Shown here piece by piece: positions 1 to 7,261 of a stretch of DNA of 9,545 nt; position 1 is the stretch's first letter, and every line of letters starts with the position of its first letter. The notes beneath the pieces are model-generated. The model worked only from the letters and a program-made list of their open reading frames with translations. It made no database searches and had not been told where the DNA came from. This DNA comes from Clostridiales bacterium (lineage in GTDB: Bacteria; Bacillota; Clostridia; Oscillospirales; Oscillospiraceae). The stretch spans positions 1-9,545 of the forward strand of contig JAJQAS010000124.1 in assembly GCA_021203685.1 (NCBI GenBank), in the 5' to 3' direction. A program made the translations under genes and the position numbers.

Positions 1-1861
1 GCTTGGCGTTGACCACCTGCATACGGATGCACTGCTTGGACTGGTTGGTGCCCAGGTCATTGTAGGAGCTGACGCGCAGGGATTTGCTGTTGCCCTTGGT
101 GTAATACTGCTCGGAGTGGCACCAGCTGCCGCTGCCGCTGATGTAGGTGGCCCACTTGTACCACCAGTTGGCGGAGGAGATGGTGAACCAGCTCTGGCGG
201 CTGGTCAGCTTGTAGGTGCCCACCTTGAAGTTGCTGGCGCTGCGGGAGGTGGAGACCACGAAGGACTTGGTGGGGATCTTGTAGGAGCCGTTGTACTTGG
301 CGTAGAGGGTGGCGGTGTGGGTGCTGCGGCTGATGACCAGCTTGGTGGCCTTCTTCTTCCAGGCGGAGCTGACCTTGTAGAGGTTCTTGCAGAGGGTGCC
401 GTCGCTGTTAAAGTAGAAGCGGTAGGTGGTCCCGTTGCGCTTCAGGTTCTTCCAGCAGCTCTTGTAGACCTTGCCGCTGCTGGTGAAGTAATAGGTGTTG
501 GCGGAGGACTTGGAGGACGTGTTGCCGTTGTCGTCGAAGGTTTGCCACCCTCTCAGGCTGGTCTGCTTGACGCCCTTCTTGTAGTAGTAACTGCCCACGA
601 CGCCGCTGTAGAGCTTGCCGCTCTTGTAGTACTTGCCGTCGCCGGTGCTCTTTGCGCCGGTGTCCATGCGGACGTAGGCGGTGCTCTTGCTCATGGTTCC
701 GGTGAGCTTGGTGCCGCCCTTGCCGCTCTTGACCACCCAGACATAGTCGCCGGAATAGCGGCGGACGTAGCCGGTGAACTTTTCACCCTTGTAATACCAC
801 AGCCCGTCGCCGGTGCTCTTGGCACCGGTATCCATGCGGACATAGGCAGTGCTGCTGCTCATTTGACCGGTGAGCTTGGTGCCGCCCACACCGTTTTTCA
901 CGTACCAGACGTAGTCACTGGAATAGCGGCGGACGTAGCCGGTGAACTTGGAGCCATTGTAGTACCAGAGGCCGTCGCCGGTGTAGGTGGTGGAGCCATA
1001 GGTGCTGGTCGAACCGCTGGTATACTGGCCGGTGTACTTGCTCCCCACGCCGTCTGTGACGTAGTAGAGGACGCCGCCGGTGCTGTAGTAACCGGTGTAG
1101 AGGGAGCCGTTGGAGTAGTAGAGGCTGTCATAGGAACCGGTATAGAACACCACAGTGGAAGAGTAGCTGCTGTCACTTTGGGTGGTGGTGACCGTCGCCA
1201 GTTTGCCGCTGCTGTCCGCGCTCGCGTCTGCGAGCGCTTTCCCGTCTTCGTCCAGGCTGATTGCCGTCACAAAACCGGTCCCGGTCAGCGACAGCGTGCC
1301 GTCCTCGTCAAAATAGTAGTATCCCGCCGCGAAGGTGGTTCCGTCCACGGTGGCGCTTTCGGACAGATAGAGGACGATATCTGTTGCCTGGACGGATGTG
1401 CTGGATGTGTTGTCTTCCCAATACAGGAACGTCCAGCCATCGTCTGTCTGCGTCCAGCCGCCGGTACCCGCTTCACTGGTCAGGGAGACGCTTTCCTCCT
1501 GTGCGGCGGCGCTCAACACAGATGTCTCAGACTCCGCTTCCGCGCCGGAAGCAGGTTCGGCTTCCTCGCCGCTGTCATCGTCGGCGGCAGAAGGGGCCTC
1601 TTCTGTGTCGTCTGTGGCCTCAGCTGGCGATGCGTCTGTCTCCTCCTGGGCGGTTTCCGGGGCGGTCTCGGCGCCGGAGGATTCTTCCGCTGGTGCAGCG
1701 GCCGTGTCGTCCGTGTCGTCCGCATCCGCGGCGGCCGCCGCCGTGACTGCGGAGCTGTCTGCAGCCGTTTCCTGGGCCAGTGCGGCGGGATAGGACGCCA
1801 TGCAGAGGGCCAGTGTCAGGCACAGGGCGGAAAAAATGCGTTTTTGGATTTGTTTTTTCAT
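1..1861 (-). CDS. Secreted cell-wall-binding repeat protein with C-terminal L,D-transpeptidase (YkuD) domain, partial at the left edge
   Basis: This open frame runs for 620 codons from an ATG at 1861 off the left edge. An AGGAGG (1866-1871) lies 4 nt upstream of the ATG. Residues 1-29 form a signal peptide (basic start, hydrophobic core, PAALA before the cleavage site). Residues 30 to about 115 are a low-complexity Asp/Glu/Ala/Thr linker. A Trp/Tyr/Gly-rich region follows, in the style of choline/glucan-binding repeats, including two 56-residue tandem copies (294-349 and 350-405). From about residue 505 the sequence fits a YkuD domain: it has His582 in WCHSEQYY and Cys611 in QSKQCIRM, the positions of the catalytic His and Cys. 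Such enzymes make 3-3 cross-links in peptidoglycan or attach proteins to it. The family motif is usually SHGC(I/V)R; here Lys-Gln precede Cys, so activity is likely but unproven. It lies 105 bp downstream of a sensor kinase and may be controlled by it. Confidence 0.9.
   Translation of the reverse strand, partial: MKKQIQKRIFSALCLTLALCMASYPAALAQETAADSSAVTAAAAADADDTDDTAAAPAEESSGAETAPETAQEETDASPAEATDDTEEAPSAADDDSGEEAEPASGAEAESETSVLSAAAQEESVSLTSEAGTGGWTQTDDGWTFLYWEDNTSSTSVQATDIVLYLSESATVDGTTFAAGYYYFDEDGTLSLTGTGFVTAISLDEDGKALADASADSSGKLATVTTTQSDSSYSSTVVFYTGSYDSLYYSNGSLYTGYYSTGGVLYYVTDGVGSKYTGQYTSGSTSTYGSTTYTGDGLWYYNGSKFTGYVRRYSSDYVWYVKNGVGGTKLTGQMSSSTAYVRMDTGAKSTGDGLWYYKGEKFTGYVRRYSGDYVWVVKSGKGGTKLTGTMSKSTAYVRMDTGAKSTGDGKYYKSGKLYSGVVGSYYYKKGVKQTSLRGWQTFDDNGNTSSKSSANTYYFTSSGKVYKSCWKNLKRNGTTYRFYFNSDGTLCKNLYKVSSAWKKKATKLVISRSTHTATLYAKYNGSYKIPTKSFVVSTSRSASNFKVGTYKLTSRQSWFTISSANWWYKWATYISGSGSWCHSEQYYTKGNSKSLRVSSYNDLGTNQSKQCIRMQVVNAK
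648..983 (-). repeat. Two tandem 168-bp repeats inside the L,D-transpeptidase gene, plus a partial third copy
   Basis: The marker GTCGCCGGTG recurs at 974-983, 806-815 and 638-647, a spacing of exactly 168 bp (56 codons). The two full units encode residues 294-349 and 350-405. Each starts TGDGLWYY, contains FTGYVRRYS and GGTKLTG, and ends AYVRMDTGAKS. By my alignment 48 of 56 residues are identical. A third unit starts at residue 406 (TGDGKYY) but diverges after about 15 residues. The Trp/Tyr/Gly pattern suggests a wall- or glycan-binding surface. Confidence 0.88.
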
Positions 1862-1898
1862 GATACCTCCTATTACGATTCATGCGGTTGGGTCAAGA

Positions 1899-1914
1899 CG
1901 GCAACGTGTTGCCG
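1899..1914 (-). other. Small perfect inverted repeat between the kinase and transpeptidase genes
   Basis: CGGCAAC and GTTGCCG (1899-1905 and 1908-1914) are perfect complements separated by 2 nt, in the 105-bp gap between the kinase stop and the transpeptidase start. No T-run follows on the minus strand, so it is not a convincing terminator. It could be an operator or an mRNA-processing hairpin, or it could be chance. Confidence 0.3.
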
Positions 1915-1965
1915 CCCTTTCGGTGATGGAGCACCCTCGTCAGACATTGCCACGCCTCCCCGCTG

Positions 1966-3378
1966 TCAGGTGGCCGGTGGAAGCTCAGCCGGGAGGGGCA
2001 GGTTGAAGTAAAACGTGTTTTGTCCACCCTGGGAAAGCAGCCCCACCGACCCCTGGCACATATCGGCCACCTGCCGCACCACAAACAGGCCGAGGCCATA
2101 TCCGCTGCTGCGCTGCCGGGATTTGTCCCGCTTGTAAAACGGCTCCCAGATGCGGTCCCGCTCATCTGGCGGGATAGGTTCCCCTGCGCTGCTGACCTGG
2201 ATGCAGAATTGCCCCCGGGCAAAACAGCAGTTCAGCCGGATCTCGGTGTCCGGTGTGCGGTATTTCACCGCATTTCCCAGGTAATTGAAGATCACCCGCT
2301 CCAACAGGTAGGCGTTGGCGTAGCCGCGGCCTGTTTCCCACGCTGCCGCAATGGGGACACCAGGAAATTCTCTGGCGATGCGCTGGTTCACCTGGTCGGC
2401 CAATGTCTCGGTCTGGAGCCACTCTTTTTCGTAGAAGTGCTCGCCGCCGTCCAGCGATGAAGCCTCCATCATCTCCTTGGCCAGCAGGTCCAGCGAGTCG
2501 CACTCCTCCAGCATAATGCCGCAGTAGCGGTTGACCTGGGGGTGGTCCGCCGCCACGATCTGGATGTTCTCCGTGTAGCCCCGGAGGGTGGTCAGCGGGG
2601 TCTTGATCTCGTGGGCCAGGCTGCGCAGCAGTTCCCGCCGCCGCTCCAGCTCCTGGCACATATCCCGGATGCTCTTCTCCAGCTTGGTGGACAGGTCATT
2701 CACAGAGCCAGCCAGCACGGCGATCTCATCGCGGCCCCGGCAAGGGATCTTCTGGCTGAAATTCAGGTCGGCGATCTCCCGCGTCACCCGGCTGATCTCC
2801 TCGATTTGGTTGGTGTACCGACGGGTCATCAGGTTCCAGGCCACGGTTCCCAGCAGCGCCGTGATGCCTCCGCTGCAAAGCAGGAACAGGCAGACCAGCT
2901 GCACCGACTGCTCGATGCCCTTGATGCCCTTGTTCATGATGATGTAGCAGCCGTTCCCCAGGTCCCGCACGTAGTAGAGCCGGCGGAGCTGTTCTTCCTC
3001 GTTGTAGCGCTCGATGATGTAGGGGTTTTCCTCCTGGGCCTGAAACTCCTGGAGGATGTTGTTCAGCCTCGGGCTGTCCTTGATTCGTTCCGCCTTGCCG
3101 TTCAAATACTCCGTGGTGCTGGCGATTTTGTCCCCGTCCGTGATGATGGTGATGTGGATGAGGTAGGAGTCGTAGATGGAGCTGAGCAGCTCCTGCAATT
3201 CATCTTCCTGCTCCAACATTTCCCCGATCTGCGTCCCATAGTGAGTCATTCTGGTTCTGGACTGCCAGACAAACACCGGTTTCAGCAGCAGACAGGAAAC
3301 CACCGTCAGGAAGCACATACACCCGACGATGCAGACGGCGAACGCCAGGCTGACCTTGGTGCGCAGACGCAGATTCAC
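1966..3378 (-). CDS. Membrane sensor histidine kinase (VanS/PhoR-like, HAMP-HisKA-HATPase)
   Basis: This 470-residue protein has the full layout of a class I sensor kinase. TM1 is at about 8-33, an extracellular sensing region at 34-158, TM2 at about 159-181, and HAMP at about 182-234. The HisKA H-box SLAHEIKTPLTTLRGY carries the phospho-accepting His256. The ATPase domain has an N-box (NYLGNAVKY, Asn365 and Asn369), a VanS-like G1 region (SSAGEPIPP), an F-box (WEPFYKRDKSR) and a G2 box (GYGLGLFVV). The start is GTG, overlapping the regulator's TGA in a GTGA junction, with GGAGGTGA (3386-3393) 7 nt upstream inside the regulator gene, so translation is probably coupled. It should autophosphorylate and pass phosphate to the adjacent regulator. 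The signal cannot be read from the sequence. The downstream wall enzyme makes an envelope stimulus plausible, which is inference. Confidence 0.97.
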   Translation of the reverse strand: MNLRLRTKVSLAFAVCIVGCMCFLTVVSCLLLKPVFVWQSRTRMTHYGTQIGEMLEQEDELQELLSSIYDSYLIHITIITDGDKIASTTEYLNGKAERIKDSPRLNNILQEFQAQEENPYIIERYNEEEQLRRLYYVRDLGNGCYIIMNKGIKGIEQSVQLVCLFLLCSGGITALLGTVAWNLMTRRYTNQIEEISRVTREIADLNFSQKIPCRGRDEIAVLAGSVNDLSTKLEKSIRDMCQELERRRELLRSLAHEIKTPLTTLRGYTENIQIVAADHPQVNRYCGIMLEECDSLDLLAKEMMEASSLDGGEHFYEKEWLQTETLADQVNQRIAREFPGVPIAAAWETGRGYANAYLLERVIFNYLGNAVKYRTPDTEIRLNCCFARGQFCIQVSSAGEPIPPDERDRIWEPFYKRDKSRQRSSGYGLGLFVVRQVADMCQGSVGLLSQGGQNTFYFNLPLPAELPPAT

Positions 3379-4058
3379 AGCCGGGTCACCTCCCCCTCAA
3401 AGCAATATCCAACGCCCCGGACGGTGCGGATGTTCTGGCCGTATTCCTTCAGGGAGCGGCGCAGCATTTTTACGTGGGTGTCCAGCGTCCGCTCTCCGCC
3501 GCTGTAGTCCACTCCCCAGATGCGGGTCAGGATGGTGTCCCGGCGGAGGACCACGTTGCTGTTTTCCAAAAACAGCAGGAGCAGCTGGTACTCCTTGCTG
3601 GTCAGCCGCTGTTCCTCGCCGGCGATGGTGACGGTGTGGGTGCTCTGGCGAACCAGCAGGTCGCCGCATTGGTAGTCCCGGGAGGAGTGGAGGCGCTTTT
3701 CCTGCACCAGCCGCTTGGCCCGCTGGGCCAGCACCGCCCGGTGAAAGGGCTTGGCCACGTAGTCGTCCGCCCCCTCCTGAAAGCAGCGGATCTCGCTGAC
3801 TGCGTCGTCCAGGGCGGTCAGCATCAGCACCTTTACCGAAAAATGTTCTTTGATATAATGCAAAATGTCCCAGCCGTCCAGCTCAGGCATCATCACGTCT
3901 AAAATCAGCAGGTCGATGGCGTCATCGGCTTCCAGCCGTTCCAGGACCTCCCGGCCATTGTACACGCCGGAGACCTGATACCCTTCCATGGTGAAAATAT
4001 CCTGGAGAAGCTCATTGACTCGAACATCGTCGTCCGCAATCAGCACAGTTCCTTCCAT
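3375..4058 (-). CDS. OmpR/PhoB-family response regulator
   Basis: This 227-residue protein is a two-domain regulator. The receiver domain (1 to about 120) has the acidic cluster Asp9-Asp10-Asp11, the phosphorylation site Asp54 in LILDVMMPELDGW, Thr81 and Lys103 (in YVAKPF), all the residues needed for phosphotransfer. The C-terminal winged helix (about 128-222) shows the family pattern, with LTSKEYQLLLLFLEN, RDTILTRIWG, and a recognition-helix region ending RTVRGVGYCF. AAGGAG (4065-4070) lies 6 nt upstream of the ATG. It is the first gene of a unit with the kinase, overlapping it by 4 bp. An extended -10 promoter lies about 50 bp upstream. Likely targets are its own promoter and perhaps the transpeptidase downstream, by inference from position. 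Length and motifs are normal for the family. Confidence 0.98.
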   Translation of the reverse strand: MEGTVLIADDDVRVNELLQDIFTMEGYQVSGVYNGREVLERLEADDAIDLLILDVMMPELDGWDILHYIKEHFSVKVLMLTALDDAVSEIRCFQEGADDYVAKPFHRAVLAQRAKRLVQEKRLHSSRDYQCGDLLVRQSTHTVTIAGEEQRLTSKEYQLLLLFLENSNVVLRRDTILTRIWGVDYSGGERTLDTHVKMLRRSLKEYGQNIRTVRGVGYCFEGEVTRL

Positions 4059-4107
4059 CTTGTGCTCCTTTCTGTCTCTGCATGGCGTCTCGACGGGATT
4101 TGCCGAT

Positions 4108-4116
4108 ACTATACCA
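4108..4116 (-). promoter_or_regulatory. Extended -10 promoter for the two-component operon
   Basis: On the minus strand TGGTATAGT reads as an extended -10 (TGn followed by TATAGT, one mismatch to TATAAT). This would start transcription near 4101 and give a leader of about 43 nt. There is no good -35 hexamer at 17 bp (4131-4136 reads ACACAG), which fits either an extended -10 promoter or one needing an activator. Confidence 0.55.
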
Positions 4117-4152
4117 GCGCAATGTGAAATCTGTGTGTATTCTGCTGAAAAA

Positions 4153-4305
4153 GCTGTTAGCTGTTAGCCATTCGCTGTTAGTCAGGTACTGCCAATCTGA
4201 AACGAACAACGCGAAACATCGGTTGGTTGTTAGCGATTCGATTGGCAGAACAGTCCCAAACCGCAAAGCAAATGGTGAAGCGCCGCCAGGCAAATGGCTA
4301 AGAGC
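4153..4305. repeat. Intergenic cluster of short direct and inverted repeats
   Basis: GCTGTTAG occurs three times (4153-4160, 4160-4167, 4174-4181). GCTGTTAGCCATTCGC (4160-4175) is inverted, with 14 of 16 matches, at 4290-4305. Inside that pair, CTGCCAATC (4189-4197) is perfectly inverted at 4240-4248, and the arms continue imperfectly inward (AACAAC against GTTGTTAG). The whole stretch could fold into a long imperfect hairpin. It could be a small MITE-like or dispersed genomic repeat. I see no open frame in it worth calling. Confidence 0.55.
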
Positions 4306-4323
4306 GAATCCGGGTGAAAACCG

Positions 4324-4351
4324 AAAAAAACCGCCCCCGATTTGGGGGCGG
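4324..4351 (-). terminator. Rho-independent terminator of proA
   Basis: Downstream of the proA stop, an 8-bp perfect GC stem (4331-4338 with 4344-4351, loop of 5 nt) is followed on the minus strand by seven T residues (4324-4330). It lies about 9 nt after the stop codon. Confidence 0.95.
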
Positions 4352-4359
4352 TCCGGGTT

Positions 4360-5661
4360 TCAGGGTTGCAGGTCCCGGAAGTGGAACTGTTTTTTGCCGC
4401 TGGCGTAGTCGCCTACGATCTGCCCGCTGCCGTAGAGCTTGTACTTGTAGGTGACAAGGCCGTCCAGCCCCACCGGCCCTCTGGCGTGGATCTTGCTGGT
4501 GCTGATGCCCACCTCGGCGCCAAAGCCGTAGCGATAGCCGTCGGCGAATCGTGTGGAGCAGTTGACGTACACCCCGGCGGAGTCCACCAGGTTCAGGAAC
4601 TTCTCGGCGTTCTCCCGGTTTTCTGTGACAATGGCATCGGTGTGGTGGGAGCCAAACCGGTTGATGTGGGCGATGGCCTCGTCCACGTCCCCGACGATTT
4701 TGACGGAGAGGGTCAGGCTCAGGTATTCGGTGTTGTACTCGTCCTCTCCCATCTCCTCCGCGTCGATCAGGGTGAGCACCTCTTTGTCCCCCCGCAGCGT
4801 GATACCCGCCGCCTTCAGTGCCTCCGCGATGTCCGGCAGGTGGGCCCGGGCCACGTCCCGCTGGATGAGCAGGGTCTCCGTGGCGTTGCAGGCCGCGGTG
4901 TACTGGGTCTTTGCGTCGATGAGTATGGGCAGGGCCTTATCCAAATCGGCGTCCCTGTCGATGTAGGTGTGGCACACGCCGTCGGCGTGGCCCATCACGG
5001 GAATTTTCGTGTTGTTCATGATGTACTGGACGAATTTGTTCGACCCTCTGGGGATGAGCAGGTCCACAGAATCGCTGCAAGAAAGCAGCTCATCGATTTC
5101 GCTGTGGCCTTCCGCCTGTTGCAGGCACCCCTCCGGGGCGCCGGCCGCCAGCGCGGCCCGGTAAATGGTTTGGAACAGCACACGGTTGGTGCTGGCCGTC
5201 TCTTTGCCGCCCTTGAGAATGGCGCAGTTGCCGCTCTTGATGCAGAGAGTGGAAATTTGCACCAGTGCGTCGGGCCGGGCCTCAAAGATGATGCCAATGA
5301 CCCCGATAGGACAGGAGATTTTTTTCAGCACAAGCCCCTCGTCCAGCTCCCGTTCCAGCAGCACCCGGCCCACCGGGTCCTGGATTTTGACCAGGTCGGC
5401 GATCCCTGCGAGAACATCGTTCAGCTTGCCCGCGTCAAATTTCAGCCGCTTTTTCACGGCGGCGCTGACATGGTTTTGCTCCGCCCGGGCCATATCCTCC
5501 GCGTTCGCGGCGAAAATCGCCTCCTGATTCTCAGCCAGCGCCCTGGCGATTTGGCTGAGAATGGCGTTTCTGGTGTCACAGGAAAGGGCGGCCATCTGGT
5601 AGCTGTCCCGCTTCATCCGTCTGGTGATCGCCTGCATGGAGGTTTCTTCCACATTGCTCAT
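4360..5661 (-). CDS. proA: Gamma-glutamyl phosphate reductase (glutamate-5-semialdehyde dehydrogenase)
   Basis: This 433-residue cytosolic enzyme reduces gamma-glutamyl phosphate to glutamate-5-semialdehyde with NADPH, the second step of proline synthesis. ProA signatures run through it: CPIGVIGIIFEARPDALVQI (117-136), LKGGKE (149-154), the catalytic Cys258 in TAACNATETLL, GSHHTDAIV (337-345), RFADGYRYGFGAEVGIST (371-388) and ARGPVGLDGLVTYKY near the end. The frame is open to 5703, but the ATG at 5661 is preferred because AAAAGGAG (5671-5678) precedes it by 9 nt and because the upstream ATG would lie inside the promoter. The protein is about 15 residues longer than typical. It has its own promoter and terminator, so it looks monocistronic. 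The usual partner proB is not adjacent on either side, so glutamate 5-kinase must be encoded elsewhere if the pathway is complete. Confidence 0.98.
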   Translation of the reverse strand: MSNVEETSMQAITRRMKRDSYQMAALSCDTRNAILSQIARALAENQEAIFAANAEDMARAEQNHVSAAVKKRLKFDAGKLNDVLAGIADLVKIQDPVGRVLLERELDEGLVLKKISCPIGVIGIIFEARPDALVQISTLCIKSGNCAILKGGKETASTNRVLFQTIYRAALAAGAPEGCLQQAEGHSEIDELLSCSDSVDLLIPRGSNKFVQYIMNNTKIPVMGHADGVCHTYIDRDADLDKALPILIDAKTQYTAACNATETLLIQRDVARAHLPDIAEALKAAGITLRGDKEVLTLIDAEEMGEDEYNTEYLSLTLSVKIVGDVDEAIAHINRFGSHHTDAIVTENRENAEKFLNLVDSAGVYVNCSTRFADGYRYGFGAEVGISTSKIHARGPVGLDGLVTYKYKLYGSGQIVGDYASGKKQFHFRDLQP

Positions 5662-5701
5662 CGTATCAAACTCCTTTTCCCGGGGTGTCCGTTGCGTCCT
5701 C

Positions 5702-5730
5702 ATTATACACCAGTTCGCCCCCGATGAAAA
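5702..5730 (-). promoter_or_regulatory. Sigma-A type promoter of proA
   Basis: On the minus strand a perfect TATAAT (-10, 5702-5707) is preceded by a 17-bp spacer and TTTTCA (-35, 5725-5730; 4 of 6 matches to TTGACA). Transcription would start near 5695, giving a leader of about 34 nt before the proA ATG. It sits in the short gap after the preceding gene, so proA can be expressed separately from the SPFH operon. Confidence 0.8.
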
Positions 5731-5763
5731 GAGAACACGGGGATTTTTTCGAGGGGACGGCGA

Positions 5764-6078
5764 TTATTGGCCGATGCGGGCCTGGTAGTTCCGCTCTTCG
5801 GCGGTGGCAATGAGCTCGTCGACCACCTCTGCGGCGGCGTCCAGGTTGTCACGCCTGATGCTCTGCTCCAATGCCGTGAGCAGGGCCATCACCGTCTGCT
5901 CGTACTCTTTCGCCCTGGCGTTGGATTTGGTCTGGCTGCCGTGAAGCACGTCATAAGCCCGTTCCATGCGTTTGTTCAGCTTTTTGTCGCGCACTCGCCC
6001 CATGAGGGCCAGCATTTTTGCGGAGGACTCTTCCACATAGAGCCGTTCCGCTTCCCGCTGCTCTTTTTTTCTGCGCAT
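5764..6078 (-). CDS. Small charged helical protein of unknown function (last gene of the SPFH operon)
   Basis: This 104-residue protein has no family I recognise. It is rich in Lys, Arg, Glu and Ala, has no signal peptide or membrane segment, and looks entirely helical, with heptad-like stretches at about 20-45 and 58-98 (for example TVMALLTALEQSIRR and AAAEVVDELIATAEERN). A cytosolic coiled-coil or helical-bundle protein is the likely form. The start follows GAGGTGA, which overlaps the TGA stop of the SPFH gene 11 bp upstream, so the two are probably translationally coupled and may act together. A remote link to the helical part of XpaC-like proteins crossed my mind but is not supported by a clear motif. 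No strong terminator follows before the proA promoter. Confidence 0.75.
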   Translation of the reverse strand: MRRKKEQREAERLYVEESSAKMLALMGRVRDKKLNKRMERAYDVLHGSQTKSNARAKEYEQTVMALLTALEQSIRRDNLDAAAEVVDELIATAEERNYQARIGQ

Positions 6079-6089
6079 TGCCCATCACC

Positions 6090-7202
6090 TCATATTCTGG
6101 CGAGGATTTCCTGCTTTTTCTGGTCGTATTCCGCCTGCTCGATCAGGCCCGCGTCGAGCAGCTTTTTCAGCTGGCTCAAACGCCCGATGGGGTCCGGATC
6201 CTCGGCCTTTGGCGGCTGCGGCTGCGGAGGTGGCGGTGTTGTTCCGCCTGGAATCGGCCCGGAGAAGATATCGTTGGCCATTTTTCCGATGGCCCGTCCG
6301 GTTGCTATTTCCACGCCCAGCCCCGTGATAGGGCTATTATAGCCGGTGCCAGGATTGCGGATCACTTCGTCCATGAGCTTGTACTGTTGGAACCTGTCCC
6401 AATGCTCGCCAAGCTCGTCTATGGCCGCTCTGTCGCCCTGCGCCTGCTTGCGCTTGCGGATCGCGTCCACCTGGGTCTGGTCAATGCTTTCGTATTTGGT
6501 GATGTCGACATCCATGGAAAACAGGGAAAAGCTGACGCATTTCAGGCCGTAATCGGAGACGATTTCATCAATGTACGGCTCGATCTGCGCTGACAGCTTG
6601 TCCATATAGGCATCGATGCCGATGAGCTCCTGCTGCAAATTGTTCAGATATCCCGAAATGGCAGATTTGATTTTACCCTGGAACTCGCCAAAGAAATACT
6701 CGTCCAATCCGTTCTGAGATTCAAACGACACGTTGCTGCCGATGAGCTTCTCCAGGAAAATGGAAGGGTTCACAATCCGAACCTTGTATACGGCGCGCAC
6801 TCTCACATCGGTGCGGATGCCCCAGACCTTGTCGCGCACCTGGATGGGGGTCTGCGTCCCCCAGCGGAGCTCATGGCTGTCCGCTCTGCGCACAAAATAG
6901 ACCACGCAGTTAAAGGTGCTGATGCCGCCGGTGAAGGCGTTGCGCAGTCGGCTGATGAAAGGATAATTCCGGGTGGAGAGCTGATACGTGTCGTTGTCAA
7001 AGACCGCTTCGATTTTGCCGCCCTTGATGAAAAGAGCCTGTTCGCCGGGCATGACGATCAAAGTCGAGTTTGTATTGAAGTCCTCCTCCGGCTGGCGCCA
7101 AATCAGGGCGTCTGCGGGGCCGGTGTTTTTGATGACATCCGCCCAGTGCTTTCTGCCTCCCGCATAGTTGACCTCGTTGGGGTTTTTTGCGAAGAATCCC
7201 AT
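6090..7202 (-). CDS. YdjI-type SPFH (stomatin/prohibitin-like) protein with C-terminal SHOCT domain
   Basis: This 370-residue protein has the plan of the YdjI/virion-core-like SPFH family. The N-terminus carries the family-like IWRQPEEDFNTNSTLIVMPG, with the N-P-G type beta start, and an SPFH core spans about 45-235. A linker follows with a hydrophobic Gly-rich stretch (about 285-318), then a Pro-rich segment (321-337), and finally a SHOCT-type helical hairpin (339-370, LSQLKKLLDAGLIEQAEYD). YdjI relatives often end in a zinc ribbon; here that module is absent, but a separate zinc-ribbon protein is encoded in the same operon. There is no signal peptide or clear membrane helix, so it is probably cytosolic and recruited to the membrane, where SPFH proteins oligomerise as scaffolds. 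The ATG at 7202 is chosen over the open frame to 7385 because AAAAAGGAGG (7210-7219) lies 7 nt upstream and the homology starts there. Confidence 0.93.
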   Translation of the reverse strand: MGFFAKNPNEVNYAGGRKHWADVIKNTGPADALIWRQPEEDFNTNSTLIVMPGEQALFIKGGKIEAVFDNDTYQLSTRNYPFISRLRNAFTGGISTFNCVVYFVRRADSHELRWGTQTPIQVRDKVWGIRTDVRVRAVYKVRIVNPSIFLEKLIGSNVSFESQNGLDEYFFGEFQGKIKSAISGYLNNLQQELIGIDAYMDKLSAQIEPYIDEIVSDYGLKCVSFSLFSMDVDITKYESIDQTQVDAIRKRKQAQGDRAAIDELGEHWDRFQQYKLMDEVIRNPGTGYNSPITGLGVEIATGRAIGKMANDIFSGPIPGGTTPPPPQPQPPKAEDPDPIGRLSQLKKLLDAGLIEQAEYDQKKQEILARI

Positions 7203-7261
7203 TTTTCTGCCTCCTTTTTGTTTTTTTAAGCAAACCATCCCGCCGTGTACCGGCGACACAT

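Noticed and set aside
638..983. Regular 168-bp spacing as a CRISPR-like array
   Set aside because: The repeats are in frame, have no distinct spacers, and encode wall-binding repeats.
1872..1900. TTGACC as a -35 for a separate transpeptidase promoter
   Set aside because: No acceptable -10 lies 16-18 bp downstream, and one would overlap the ribosome-binding site.
116..2011. 631-codon plus-strand open frame rich in Ala, Gly and Val
   Set aside because: It is antisense to the transpeptidase gene and runs into the kinase gene. Its composition is the mirror of GC-rich codons and of the repeats on the other strand, and the minus strand has a signal peptide, ribosome site and domains.
2542..3507. 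321-codon plus-strand open frame
   Set aside because: It is antisense to the histidine kinase and regulator genes, with no recognisable domain.
4342..5727. 461-codon plus-strand open frame
   Set aside because: It is the antisense shadow of proA, which has unmistakable family motifs, and it begins inside the proA terminator.
5719..5742. CCCCG/CGGGG pairing as a terminator of the SPFH operon
   Set aside because: The stem is only 5 bp with a 14-nt loop, no T-run follows, and it overlaps the proA -35.
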